DNA from: Gluconacetobacter diazotrophicus PA1 5
Lineage (GTDB): Bacteria; Pseudomonadota; Alphaproteobacteria; Acetobacterales; Acetobacteraceae
Assembly (NCBI RefSeq): GCF_000021325.1
Contig: NC_011365.1
Span: forward strand, 1,054,001 to 1,118,000
Length of the DNA: 64,000 nucleotides
Reading direction: 5' to 3'
A model generated the notes under the pieces. It saw nothing but the letters and a program-made list of their open reading frames with translations. It had not been told where the DNA came from and searched no databases. Position numbers and translations under genes: made by a program. Numbering within the stretch: position 1 is the first letter of the stretch; each line of letters opens with the position of its first letter. Of the stretch, positions 17,617 through 25,955 are shown in pieces.

Positions 17617-18531
17617 ATGCGGCGCCCGCCATTCGACCTCTGGCAACTGCTTTGCGTGCGGGCGATCGCGGAACACGGCAGTATCCACGGTGCGGCGCGT
17701 TTTCTGAACACCCGGCAGTCAGCCGTGAGCCGGTCGCTGCACAACCTGGAGGAGCGGCTTGATGTCAGGCTGTTCACCCGCTCCCCCTCCGGTGCCGCAC
17801 CAACTGCGTTCGGCCAGGAATTCATCTGCTGGAGCCAGACGATCCTGGACAATGTGGCAGGCATGAACACCCGCGCTCGGCGGACGGGCAAGGGCGAGAA
17901 TGGCCAGATCTCTATCGGTATCCAGACCTGCGTCCTGCCCGGAAGACTCTCGACCTTCACGGCAGACTTCCGCGCCACTCACCCCGATATCGTCTTTCGC
18001 TATTCCGAGGGTACAGGCAAGAGGCTGCTGCGCCGGCTCCAGCGCGGGCAGATCGATTTCGCGGTCGTCACCCGCCGCAACCTGGCGCCCGCCTTGCGGG
18101 TCACGCCTCTGTGGAGCGACCGCATCGTGGCCGCACTTCCCCCTGATCATCCCCTGGCAACACGACCGGAAGTATCCTGGACAGACCTGCGTCACGAGAC
18201 GTTCCTCACGGGACGCGACAACGCGGGTCAGGACTTCGAGGCACTCATCCAGCGCAAGCTCGGGGAAACCGGCATCCGGCCAAAGATCCAGCGTCATGAT
18301 ATCGGCAGCAACAGGATCGTCGCACTCGTCCAGAACAACGAAGGCGTCGCCCTGCTTCCCGCCTCGTGGCTACCGCTGATCCGCGATCGGCATGGCCATG
18401 ACATCGCGATCACGGAAATCCGGGACGCGGGTGGCTCCTCCCATCTGGAATTCGGGATCGTCTGGCGACCCGACAATGAAAATCCCTGCGCCCGGAGCTT
18501 CGCCCGATATATCGAAGCCCATGGGCCGTGA
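17617..18531 (+). CDS. LysR-family regulator, copy 1
   Basis: The 304-residue regulator has an N-terminal winged HTH (AEHGSIHGAARFLNTRQSAVSRSLHNLEERLDVRLFTR) and a periplasmic-binding-like effector domain. It begins six bases after the pump stop, so it is co-transcribed with the pump, an uncommon place for a LysR gene. Its sequence is nearly the same as that of the LysR protein at 27417-28337, well over 80 per cent by eye, although the pumps before them are unrelated. A decayed end of a DUF2274 gene follows immediately. Confidence 0.92.
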   Translation: MRRPPFDLWQLLCVRAIAEHGSIHGAARFLNTRQSAVSRSLHNLEERLDVRLFTRSPSGAAPTAFGQEFICWSQTILDNVAGMNTRARRTGKGENGQISIGIQTCVLPGRLSTFTADFRATHPDIVFRYSEGTGKRLLRRLQRGQIDFAVVTRRNLAPALRVTPLWSDRIVAALPPDHPLATRPEVSWTDLRHETFLTGRDNAGQDFEALIQRKLGETGIRPKIQRHDIGSNRIVALVQNNEGVALLPASWLPLIRDRHGHDIAITEIRDAGGSSHLEFGIVWRPDNENPCARSFARYIEAHGP

Positions 18532-18604
18532 GACTACTTTTCTGACGACGGTCCTTTCTCCGTGCGCTGGTGAATATTTTGTCTGACGTCATGAACTGCC
18601 GAAG
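18532..18604 (-). pseudogene. Relic of the 3' end of a trb-associated DUF2274 gene
   Basis: The bases after the LysR stop align with 28338-28415, the end of the intact DUF2274 gene: gagactac near the stop, then ctccgtgc-ctgg-gaa and atgaactgccgaag. In minus-strand translation LRQFMTSDKIFTSARR matches LRQFMMSDKGFARARR. The stop TAG is kept but the frame is broken within. This shows that a trb operon end once lay here in the same convergent position it has at 28.3 kb. Confidence 0.7.
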
Positions 18605-18660
18605 GTCCGGAAATGTGCATTATGCAAGATCACAAAAGAGACGGTCTAAATCGTGCTTTA

Positions 18661-19716
18661 TCAATCCATGACTGCCGGCAGCGCCTTCCGGTCCTGTAGC
18701 CGGGCGAGCGCACCGAGCAGGGATGCCGTAGAGTCCATTCGCTCAGAAAAACCGAAACGATGGATTTTGTTCACATCCGAGATGACGTCGGTTTCGGTAT
18801 GGAAAATAAAGTCTCCGAAGCCCCATCCCACAAGCCGGGCGAGATCTGGCTCGACCAATCCATGCCGCTCAGCAAGTTCCCGCCATAACGGTCCCTTGTC
18901 AGCCATATGCCGCGTGAGTGTCAGGGGCACCGGCGATGCGATTGCGAGACCGAGATGCGATCCGACATCCTCCCACATCCGCTCCCAGCGGAAGACATCG
19001 CCGTTCGTGACATTGAACGCTTCTCCCCCCGCCTGTGGCGTGATCGCCGCCCAATGACTGGCACGGGCCAGCAGGCCGGCATCCGTAAACTGGACGAGTT
19101 GGCGATAGGCGCGCTCGGTGCCGGGGAAACGCAGCGGAATGCCAAGAGCCCGCGAGATTTCGGCGAAAACCCCGACAACGAGGGCTATATTCATCGGATT
19201 GCCAATCACGTCGCCGACCACGACATCCGGGCGCAGGGCAACGTAATCCCACGAAGCGCGTTCGGCATATCTCCGCAGAACATCCTCCTGCGCCATATAG
19301 AGGTTCGGCGGCATGTGTGGCGGATCGCTCTCGCGGGCGGGTGTGCGGACAGCAGCGCCCAGATGGATGCCATAAATCTTGAAGCCCTGGTAGATCACGA
19401 CGCGCCGAAGAGGTGCTCTGGCGGCCTCAAGTCCATCAAGCAGATGACGCAGCATCCCGGCATTACGGTCCGCTTCGATCGCAAGGTCCGGGTCCGGGGA
19501 CAAGGAGGCGTAGAACAGATGCGTCGTGTCCACCGCGTGACCCAGCGCCTCCCGCGTGGACGCGGCATCCGTCAGATCGGCGGTCAAGGACTCAAAATCC
19601 GTTACCGCATGCCGCCCCAGCGTCCTGACTTTCCAGCCCCGACGCCTCAGTTCCTGGGCTGTGGCGTTGCCTATGATGCCGTTTGCTCCGGCAACCAGAG
19701 CGACTGGTTGTGTCAT
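18661..19716 (-). CDS. SDR-family oxidoreductase, PRISE-like
   Basis: The 351-residue extended short-chain dehydrogenase has the nucleotide motif ALVAGANGIIGNATAQEL (residues 6-23) and, in place of the usual YxxxK, the GFKIYGIHLG block typical of progesterone-5-beta-reductase/iridoid-synthase-like (PRISE) proteins, which reduce activated double bonds with NADPH. Bacterial members have unknown substrates. It lies ten bases downstream of the DJ-1/PfpI gene on the same strand and is probably in its operon. Length is normal for the group. Confidence 0.85.
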   Translation of the reverse strand: MTQPVALVAGANGIIGNATAQELRRRGWKVRTLGRHAVTDFESLTADLTDAASTREALGHAVDTTHLFYASLSPDPDLAIEADRNAGMLRHLLDGLEAARAPLRRVVIYQGFKIYGIHLGAAVRTPARESDPPHMPPNLYMAQEDVLRRYAERASWDYVALRPDVVVGDVIGNPMNIALVVGVFAEISRALGIPLRFPGTERAYRQLVQFTDAGLLARASHWAAITPQAGGEAFNVTNGDVFRWERMWEDVGSHLGLAIASPVPLTLTRHMADKGPLWRELAERHGLVEPDLARLVGWGFGDFIFHTETDVISDVNKIHRFGFSERMDSTASLLGALARLQDRKALPAVMD

Positions 19717-19726
19717 GATCGTTTTC

Positions 19727-20530
19727 TCACGCCTTGAGCCGTTCCATCACCAAAGCCGCGACGCGCGCGGCCGAAGCCGGATTTTGACCGGTGATGAGGT
19801 TGCCATCCGATATGGCGAACGATGCAAAGTCAGGCCCCTGTTCGTAGACGGCGCCTAATGCACGCAGACGGTCTTCGAGCAGGAACGGCACCGCATGCTC
19901 CAACCCGACAGCTCGCTCCTCACTGTCGGCGAAGGCACTGACACGGCGGCCGGCAACAAAGGGTGTCCCATCAGGCTTTCGAGCCGTAAGCAGACCAGCC
20001 GGACCATGACAAACAGCGGAGACGATCCGGCCGTTTCGGTCGAACTGTTCGATCAGATGTGCGAGCGCAAGATTCTCGGGATAGTCCGTCATCGTCCCGT
20101 GGCCTCCGGGAAGAAACACCGCATCGAAGCCAGCCGCGTCAATCGCCGTGAATTTCGGCGTTGCGGCGACTGTCTGCCGAAGTGCCGGATCCGCCAGATA
20201 TCGATCCACTGACGCCTCATTCTGGCCGACCTCTTTCACGCTGCGCGTGTCGATCGGCACGGTGCCCCCTGCGATGGAAGCGAGCGTAACTTCAGCACCC
20301 GCATCCTGGAAGGCATAGAACGGCGTCGTCAGTTCTTCGAGCCATACACCTGTCGCGTGGCCACCCTGCCCCAGTCGATCCGCAGACGTCGCAATCATAA
20401 GGATTTTCATCTGTGTTTTGCCTCCACGCTTCCCGAAAACGTCATGCCGCCGCGCTGAGGCAGCGGCCGATCCACTCCCTACGAGACTGGCGGCCCCTGC
20501 GCCCAGAATCAGTTGTCGGCGACTTCGCAT
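19727..20530 (-). CDS. DJ-1/PfpI-family protein with Tat-like leader
   Basis: The 267-residue protein of the class I glutamine amidotransferase-like fold has its nucleophile elbow at Cys174-His175 (SAVCHGPAGL) and an acidic residue in ATGVWLEELTTP, as in Hsp31-type chaperones and glyoxalase III enzymes that detoxify methylglyoxal. An N-terminal extension reads MRSRRQLILGAGAASLVG, a Tat-type signal, so the mature protein may be periplasmic. The long start is supported by AGGAGA upstream of 20530; a cytosolic start at ATG 20410 is the alternative. It is divergent from the LysR gene at 20633. Confidence 0.87.
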   Translation of the reverse strand: MRSRRQLILGAGAASLVGSGSAAASARRHDVFGKRGGKTQMKILMIATSADRLGQGGHATGVWLEELTTPFYAFQDAGAEVTLASIAGGTVPIDTRSVKEVGQNEASVDRYLADPALRQTVAATPKFTAIDAAGFDAVFLPGGHGTMTDYPENLALAHLIEQFDRNGRIVSAVCHGPAGLLTARKPDGTPFVAGRRVSAFADSEERAVGLEHAVPFLLEDRLRALGAVYEQGPDFASFAISDGNLITGQNPASAARVAALVMERLKA

Positions 20531-20606
20531 GACCGTCTTCTCCTGAATGAATGCAATAGCTTAAGTCAGAGTAGCCCATCACAACATCAAAGCTTATCGA
20601 TGGCCT

Positions 20607-20626
20607 CCCATAAATTCTGTTATGGG
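20607..20626. promoter_or_regulatory. Inverted repeat cccataa-N6-ttatggg, probable LysR operator
   Basis: The perfect 7-bp repeat ends seven bases before the LysR start codon at 20633, within the 102-bp region shared with the divergent DJ-1/PfpI gene. The core attctgttat occurs again at 21513-21522, at the end of the LysR gene, as part of a smaller inverted repeat. Confidence 0.45.
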
Positions 20627-20632
20627 TGATCA

Positions 20633-21511
20633 ATGTCACTCCTCCATCTGCGCACCTTTGTCGAAGTCCACCGATGCTGCTCAATCAGCGAAGCGGCGCG
20701 GGCATTGTCGCTGACTCAGCCGGCTGTCTCGCAGCATATCGCGTCACTGGAAGCACAGCTGGGTCGGGCGCTGTTCGTCCGTCACGCCAGAGGCGTACGC
20801 CCAACACCCGCTGCGGACGACCTGGCGATGGCAATCGGTGATGGCCTCGACCGGGCCGAGACGGCATTGGCGACAGCAAAAGCGCGGTCGGCCGATCTCA
20901 CCGGAACGCTGCATCTGGCGGCTCCGGCAGAGTATCTGGCCGAATATGTTGCCCCGCGCCTCGCCCCGCTGATCGAAGCGGGACTGGACCTGCGCCTGCA
21001 TATCGGGGGTCGAGACGCCCTGTATGGCTGGCTACTGTCGGACGCGGTCCATCTCGGACTGACGGCGTCCGTACCGGCAGACCCGCGCCTAGACTGGATC
21101 CCACTCGGGACAGAGACCCTCCAAGCCGTGGCCATCCCCGCAATCGCCGACCGCATCCATGATCTGGGTCTGGCAGACGGACTGCGCATCGTGCCCCATA
21201 TCGCCTATGATCTCGAACGTCCGCTGCTCCGCACATGGCTGAGTGCGAACGACCTTGCCGTCGATCGACCGCCTGTCGCGACCGCGCCGGATATGCGCGT
21301 GCTGCGCGCGATGCTTATTGCGGGTATCGGCTGGTCGGTCATGCCGGACTATCTGACGCAGGAGCAGCGGCAGGCCGGCACCCTCCGGGAAATCGCGGCG
21401 CCGAAGACCACTCCGCGCAACGCATTCCACCTGGTGTGGGCGCGCACCGCGCTCCGGCAGCCAAGAGTGGCTTTCGCCCGCGACGCGTTACTGGCAGCAC
21501 TATCCGAATAA
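20633..21511 (+). CDS. LysR-family transcriptional regulator
   Basis: The 292-residue regulator begins MSLLHLRTFVEVHRCCSISEAARALSLTQPAVSQHIASLEAQLGRALFVR, a complete LysR winged HTH, followed by the effector-binding domain. It is transcribed away from the DJ-1/PfpI-SDR operon and most likely controls it. No ribosome site is visible before ATG 20633; a palindrome lies there instead, which would place repressor binding over the translation start region. Confidence 0.9.
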   Translation: MSLLHLRTFVEVHRCCSISEAARALSLTQPAVSQHIASLEAQLGRALFVRHARGVRPTPAADDLAMAIGDGLDRAETALATAKARSADLTGTLHLAAPAEYLAEYVAPRLAPLIEAGLDLRLHIGGRDALYGWLLSDAVHLGLTASVPADPRLDWIPLGTETLQAVAIPAIADRIHDLGLADGLRIVPHIAYDLERPLLRTWLSANDLAVDRPPVATAPDMRVLRAMLIAGIGWSVMPDYLTQEQRQAGTLREIAAPKTTPRNAFHLVWARTALRQPRVAFARDALLAALSE

Positions 21512-21617
21512 CATTCTGTTATCGCATGCAATTATTCCTTAGCCATACGACCACGACGCCTAAATCGACCACGATACGAACTCTGCCGAGCTTGACGGAG
21601 GTCTCCCATTTCTTTAT

Positions 21618-21631
21618 TTACCGATCGGTCA
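21618..21631. promoter_or_regulatory. TetR-type operator TTACCGATCGGTCA before the HbpS-like gene
   Basis: A near-perfect dyad centred on accgatcggt lies 16 bases before the start at 21647. Two related sites lie in the TetR/efflux control region (22760-22773 in inverse orientation and 22812-22825), which supports control by the TetR protein encoded at 21984-22712. Confidence 0.55.
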
Positions 21632-21646
21632 CTTATGGAGGTGCTC

Positions 21647-22045
21647 ATGACCTGCTCCCTCGAAGACGCCAGACGCGTGATCGCGACCGCCGAAGCCGAA
21701 GCACGGGCGATTGGACAGCCAATGAACATCGCCGTCGTCGATGCCGGCGGCCACCTCGTCGCGCATGCTCGTATGGACGGTGCCCGGATCGGTGCGATCG
21801 ACATCGCGATCAACAAGGCATTTACGGCCCGTGCATTCGACATGAGCACGGCCGACCTAGCCGAGCACAGTCAGCCAGGCGGCCCGTTCTTTGGCATTCA
21901 CACCTCGAACAACGGGCGCGTGATGATCTTCGCGGGCGGCGTACCACTCCGGCGTGGCGAGCAGATCGTCGGCGCGATCGGAATCAGCGGGGGTTCCGGC
22001 GAACAGGACGAACGCGTCGCCCAGGCTGGGGTGCTGGCGTTCTGA
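21647..22045 (+). CDS. HbpS/GlcG-family heme-binding-like protein
   Basis: The 132-residue protein of the DUF336 (GlcG/HbpS) fold shows the conserved pattern AEARAIGQPMNIAVVDAGGHLVAHARMDGARIGAIDIAINKAFTARAF and GAIGISGGSGEQDERVAQAG. Family members bind heme or small ligands or act as chaperones of redox enzymes; the role here is unknown. ATG 21647 was chosen because GGAGG precedes it; ATG 21635 overlaps that site. Its 3' end overlaps the convergent TetR gene by 62 bases. Confidence 0.87.
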   Translation: MTCSLEDARRVIATAEAEARAIGQPMNIAVVDAGGHLVAHARMDGARIGAIDIAINKAFTARAFDMSTADLAEHSQPGGPFFGIHTSNNGRVMIFAGGVPLRRGEQIVGAIGISGGSGEQDERVAQAGVLAF

Positions 22046-22712
22046 GAGTGCCTTCATGGAGCAACCGCATGGCACTTGGCGCTCCGGAAAGAAACTTCAC
22101 CACCGCGACCCTGACGACCATATCCAGATCGTCGGGGACTTTCATCTCATAGACCCAACGGCGAACCGCCAGATAAAACAGTTCGCCGTGCAGCCCCCAG
22201 GCCAGTTCGGTTTCCTCCGGCAAAAGGGGAACCTCGCTCGTATCGGGAAGACCGGTCGCCGCCCGCAGTTCCCGTGCCAGGGGCTCCACGACCCGTGCCT
22301 GGACCAGTTCCAGATAACGCTGGGTAATGCCGACGCCTTTCAGGCCGGCAAAAACGAAGATCCTTACCCAGTCGTAGCGGAAGATCGCCTGAAGATAGGA
22401 TCGGTAGAACTGCATGAGCCGCAGTTCGAGTGCGATGGTACGGTCAGCGAGCAGCACCTCCCATTCAACCTGCCAGCGGCCCAGATAGACTTCCTCATAG
22501 ACCCGGTCGATGAGTGCCTCTTTGGTCGGGAAATAGCGGAACAGGTTCTGGTGCGTGATTCCAAGCCTCTTCGCCAGATCGCGCAGTCCCCCATCGAATC
22601 CGACCTCCGCGAAGAACGCGACGGCGCCGTCGATGATCTCACGTTCGCGATCTTCCGGATCGAGGCGACGCCGCTTTTGTTTCGACGAAGCTGATCTGTT
22701 TTCCGCTGCCAT
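21984..22712 (-). CDS. TetR-family transcriptional repressor
   Basis: The 242-residue regulator has an N-terminal TetR HTH (IIDGAVAFFAEVGFDGGLRDLAKRLGITHQNLFRYFPTKEALIDRVYEE) and an all-helical ligand domain. It sits between two gene sets whose promoters share the dyad TTACCGnyCGGTCA: the HbpS-like gene and the AhpD-EmrAB-like operon. It probably represses both and itself. The C-terminal tail is rich in Arg and Pro and overlaps the end of the HbpS-like gene on the other strand. Confidence 0.9.
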   Translation of the reverse strand: MAAENRSASSKQKRRRLDPEDREREIIDGAVAFFAEVGFDGGLRDLAKRLGITHQNLFRYFPTKEALIDRVYEEVYLGRWQVEWEVLLADRTIALELRLMQFYRSYLQAIFRYDWVRIFVFAGLKGVGITQRYLELVQARVVEPLARELRAATGLPDTSEVPLLPEETELAWGLHGELFYLAVRRWVYEMKVPDDLDMVVRVAVVKFLSGAPSAMRLLHEGTLRTPAPQPGRRVRPVRRNPR

Positions 22713-22759
22713 CCTGGCTCTGTCCCCCCACTGCTATGAGACCATTCTAACGGAACAGA

Positions 22760-22825
22760 TGACCGACCGGCAAATACGCTTGACGAGCGACCGATGAAAT
22801 CTGCATCTTAGTTACCGTCCGGTCA
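22760..22825. promoter_or_regulatory. Paired TetR-type operators around the efflux-operon promoter
   Basis: TGACCGACCGGCAA (22760-22773) and TTACCGTCCGGTCA (22812-22825) are inverse and direct versions of the site at 21618. Between them a TTGACG at 22780-22785 is the best -35 candidate for the operon starting at 22889. Operators on both sides of a promoter suggest tight repression of both the TetR gene and the pump operon. Confidence 0.5.
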
Positions 22826-22888
22826 TTAGAACAATGCACCGCGACGACGGCCTTCCAACCGATCCAACGATCATCGGAGACAGACAAC

Positions 22889-23272
22889 ATGGCAGACGAA
22901 CGCTTCACAGAGGGCAAGCGCGCCTTCGAAGAGATCACCGGCGTGCCGGCCTCCGCCTTCCTCGATTCACTTGCAACGACTGCCCCCGAACTGGGCCGCT
23001 TCGTCATGGAATGGGAGTTCGCCGACGTCTACGGCCAGACGCGGCTGGATGCCCGGCTGCGGGAGGCGGTGATGATCGCCTCCTGCGCGGCACGGGGCGC
23101 CACGGCAGCAGGCGTGCTGCGTCTGCGCATCGGGTCGGCCCTGCGCGCCGGCCTGACACGCCGGGAAATCGCCGATATCTGCGTGCAGACAGGTATCATC
23201 GCGGGCGTTCCGGCTGCCCTGTCCGCGTTGCAGATCGCTGGCGAAGTTTTCGCCGGAACGCCGGAAGAATAG
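22889..23272 (+). CDS. Carboxymuconolactone decarboxylase/AhpD-like protein
   Basis: The 127-residue helical protein has the CMD-family core EAVMIASCAARGATAAGVLRLRIGSALRAGLTRREIADICVQTGIIAGVPAA. Active AhpD-type members use a C-x-x-C and a His; here one Cys is in place and the other Cys and His are replaced, so peroxidase activity is doubtful and a lyase or binding role is more likely. The start at 22889 has GGAG upstream. It is the first gene of an operon with an EmrAB-type pump, 20 bases ahead of the adaptor gene. Confidence 0.82.
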   Translation: MADERFTEGKRAFEEITGVPASAFLDSLATTAPELGRFVMEWEFADVYGQTRLDARLREAVMIASCAARGATAAGVLRLRIGSALRAGLTRREIADICVQTGIIAGVPAALSALQIAGEVFAGTPEE

Positions 23273-23292
23273 TCCTGATCCGCTTTTCCGGC

Positions 23293-24405
23293 ATGAGCGA
23301 CACACATTTCGCACGACTGTTTCCGTTCAGGCTGATGAAGCTCATTCTGCCTGCCGGGCGGGGTCGAATCATGGCGCTGGGCCTGATCCTCGTCGCTTCC
23401 GGGGCGATCCTCGCCACCCGGATACTTCTGCATGGCGACGCCATAGCAATCTGCCTGCGCTGCGAAACCACGAACGACGCGTTCGTGCATGCGGATACGG
23501 TCGTGCTCTCCGCCCACGTTGCCGGATACGTCACGGAGGTTCCGGTCGCCGACAACGCACGGGTTTCCACCGGGCAGACGCTGATCGCAATCCGGGACGA
23601 CGATTATCATGCCCGTCTGGCGGAGAAAAACGCCACATTCCACGAAGCCGAAGCGGCGCTGGAGGTCGTCCAGCGGCAAATCGTCCTGCAGACATCGCAG
23701 GTTTCGGCAGCGGACGCCACGTTGCGCATGGCCGAAGCCGATGTCACGCAGCGACGCCTGGAGCGACGGCGGCAACATGATCTCATCACCGACGGCAGCA
23801 CGTCGCATCGCGACCTCGAAGTCGCCGACGCCGATCTGGCCCGGTTATCGGCGGCACGGGACCGCGACGCGGCTCTTCTGGACGCGGCGCGGCACATGCA
23901 GGATGTCCTGCGGGCCAGGCTCGAGCAGGCGCGAGCGGCCGTTGAGGCGGCCAGGGCCTCGCGTGATCTCGCTGCGATCGACCTCGGCTACACACGGATT
24001 ACCAGCCCTGTCTCCGGTCAGCTGACCGCACGGATGGTCTATGTCGGCGAATATGTCGGGATCGGCACCCAGGTCGCGCGGGTCGCGCCGCTGCCGGATG
24101 TCTGGATCGTCGCGAATTTCCGTGAGGTGCAGCTGACGCATATGCGGGTCGGCCAGACCGCGTCGATCGCGATCGATGCTTTTCCCGGCCGTACCTTTCG
24201 TGGGCATGTGGACAGTATCGGGCCAGTGTCGGGTGCCGAGACGGCCTTGTTGCCGCCCGACAACGCGACCGGCAACTTCACCCATATCGTCCAGCGCTTC
24301 CCGGTCAAGATCGTCCTTGAGCCAGGTCAGGAAAGCGTCCGCCTCCTGCGGCCTGGCATGTCGTCACTCGTCTCGGTGCAGACCGATGCCGGAGGCGACC
24401 GATGA
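23293..24405 (+). CDS. EmrA-type membrane fusion protein (HlyD family)
   Basis: This adaptor of about 370 residues has one N-terminal membrane anchor (IMALGLILVASGAILATRI), the split lipoyl domain (VLSAHVAGYVTEVPVADNARVSTGQTLIAIRDDDY and GYTRITSPVSGQLTARMVYVGEYVG) and a long coiled coil between them. It couples the MFS pump to the outer channel. The start is ATG 23293 in the open frame; no strong ribosome site is visible and ATG 23335 is possible. Its stop overlaps the MFS start by four bases. Confidence 0.9.
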   Translation: MSDTHFARLFPFRLMKLILPAGRGRIMALGLILVASGAILATRILLHGDAIAICLRCETTNDAFVHADTVVLSAHVAGYVTEVPVADNARVSTGQTLIAIRDDDYHARLAEKNATFHEAEAALEVVQRQIVLQTSQVSAADATLRMAEADVTQRRLERRRQHDLITDGSTSHRDLEVADADLARLSAARDRDAALLDAARHMQDVLRARLEQARAAVEAARASRDLAAIDLGYTRITSPVSGQLTARMVYVGEYVGIGTQVARVAPLPDVWIVANFREVQLTHMRVGQTASIAIDAFPGRTFRGHVDSIGPVSGAETALLPPDNATGNFTHIVQRFPVKIVLEPGQESVRLLRPGMSSLVSVQTDAGGDR

Positions 24406-25955
24406 TACCCGAGATGCGAGGACGAATCCTCACGGGAACCTGCGGTGTCTGCGCGGCCTGGATGGCCATGATGTCGACGCGGTTCTTCGCGCTTTCCCTT
24501 CCCGATATCGAGGGCGTGCTGGGGATCGGGCCGGATGAGGGTTCATGGCTCGCCGCGAGCTACCTGGCATTCGAGCCGGTCGGTGTCGCTCTTGGATGCT
24601 GGCTGGCCGTCATCTTCTCCCTGCGCCGGGTCATGCTGCCTGCGATCCTGCTGTTCGTGATCGCCTCCGCGATCGCGGCGGTCACGCATGACCTGACGAT
24701 GATGATCATGGCACGCGCGGGCATGGGTTTCGCCGCCGGAATCATCGTGCCGCTCGCCATCATCACCGAGCTGCGGACCTTCCCCCCGACATGGCGGGCG
24801 CTAGCGATCGCGCTCTATTCCACGGCGGCGACGATGGCGCCGCAGGCCGCAGCACCTCTGGACATCTGGCTGGTGACCCGCTGGGGCATACCGGCAATCT
24901 TCTGGATCGCGATCCCATTGGGGCTCATCGCGTTCGTCTGCGGATATCTCGGCCTATGGCGGGAGCGAATTCGCTGGCTGTTATTTGCTCGCGCCGACCT
25001 GCGCGTGGTCTTCGCCTTTTCGGTGGGTGCTATCCTGCTCGGCGGCGGCGTCAGTCAGGGAAACCGGCTGCACTGGTCGGAGACACCGCTGACCCTGTTC
25101 ACCGTCGTCACGGGCATCGCGCTGCTAACCGGCGTTCTGGTGCTGGGTGGACGCCGGGTGGTCCATCCGATCCTGATGAAGCGATTGCTGACCCGCCGCA
25201 ATGCGCTGCTCGGTGCGCTCATCACCATTCCCTATCAGTTCGCATCGGTCCTTTCGGGCAGCCTAGTGCCCGCCTTCCTCGCCGATATCCCCGCCTATCG
25301 GCCGGAGCAGATCGCTCCCGCGCTCGACGCTGTGTTCTGGCCGCAGGCCCTCGCTTACCCCGTCTGCGTCATGGCGTTGCGCTATGGATGGGTGGAAGCC
25401 CGGACCTTCCTCGTGCTGGGTTTCGGCCTGAACGCACTGGCCTGCCTGCTCGACCTCGACGTCACGAGCGACTGGATTCCCGGCAATTTCCTCACGGGAC
25501 AAATCCTGCAGGGGATCGGCCTGCCGTGGATCCTCCTGCCGTTGCTGATGCTTTTCGTGGGCGACGTGGTACCAAGCGAGGGGCTTTATGCCGCCGCCAT
25601 CTTCAATGTCGCGCGCAGCCTCGCCGGCACGGTCGCAGCGGCATGGGCGGCGACCGGACTACGGCTTCGGGCCGAGGGGCGCTACGGCGAATTGCTTACC
25701 AGCACCGGGCTTCAGCCGCACCGTCGTATGGTCGCGGTATGGGACGGAGTTGGTGCCTTCCCCCGGACGACGCCCGATCCCGTGCTGCTGGACCATCGCG
25801 CCCGGTCAGTGTTCGGCACGCTCGTGCGGCACCAGTCGGTCGTCATCGGGTTCTCGACGCTGCTGGCCGATCTGGCGCTCATGCTGGCCGTAACCTGCAT
25901 CATCGCGGCCTGTATGCCACCGGCCGGCGCTGATCGACCGGAGGAGCAATCATGA
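24402..25955 (+). CDS. MFS drug transporter, DHA2/EmrB type
   Basis: The 517-residue transporter has 14 predicted membrane segments. The first loops carry ALSLPDIEGVLGIGPDEGSWLAASYLAFEPVGVALGCWLA, the pattern of EmrB-like drug-proton antiporters that work with an EmrA-type adaptor. The periplasmic loop before the last segment is long and hydrophilic, as in this group. It overlaps both neighbours by ATGA, so adaptor, transporter and channel are made in a coupled way. The substrates are unknown; lipophilic acids or drugs are usual. Confidence 0.9.
   Translation: MIPEMRGRILTGTCGVCAAWMAMMSTRFFALSLPDIEGVLGIGPDEGSWLAASYLAFEPVGVALGCWLAVIFSLRRVMLPAILLFVIASAIAAVTHDLTMMIMARAGMGFAAGIIVPLAIITELRTFPPTWRALAIALYSTAATMAPQAAAPLDIWLVTRWGIPAIFWIAIPLGLIAFVCGYLGLWRERIRWLLFARADLRVVFAFSVGAILLGGGVSQGNRLHWSETPLTLFTVVTGIALLTGVLVLGGRRVVHPILMKRLLTRRNALLGALITIPYQFASVLSGSLVPAFLADIPAYRPEQIAPALDAVFWPQALAYPVCVMALRYGWVEARTFLVLGFGLNALACLLDLDVTSDWIPGNFLTGQILQGIGLPWILLPLLMLFVGDVVPSEGLYAAAIFNVARSLAGTVAAAWAATGLRLRAEGRYGELLTSTGLQPHRRMVAVWDGVGAFPRTTPDPVLLDHRARSVFGTLVRHQSVVIGFSTLLADLALMLAVTCIIAACMPPAGADRPEEQS

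Noticed and set aside
18410-18592. Minus-strand frame beginning MTSDKIFTSARR taken as a whole gene
   Set aside because: Only its first part matches DUF2274; the rest is the antisense of the LysR gene, so it is listed as a relic, not a gene.
22834-23292. In-frame upstream extension of the EmrA-type gene
   Set aside because: This part overlaps the AhpD-like gene, which has the family pattern and a ribosome site; the extension is a shadow.
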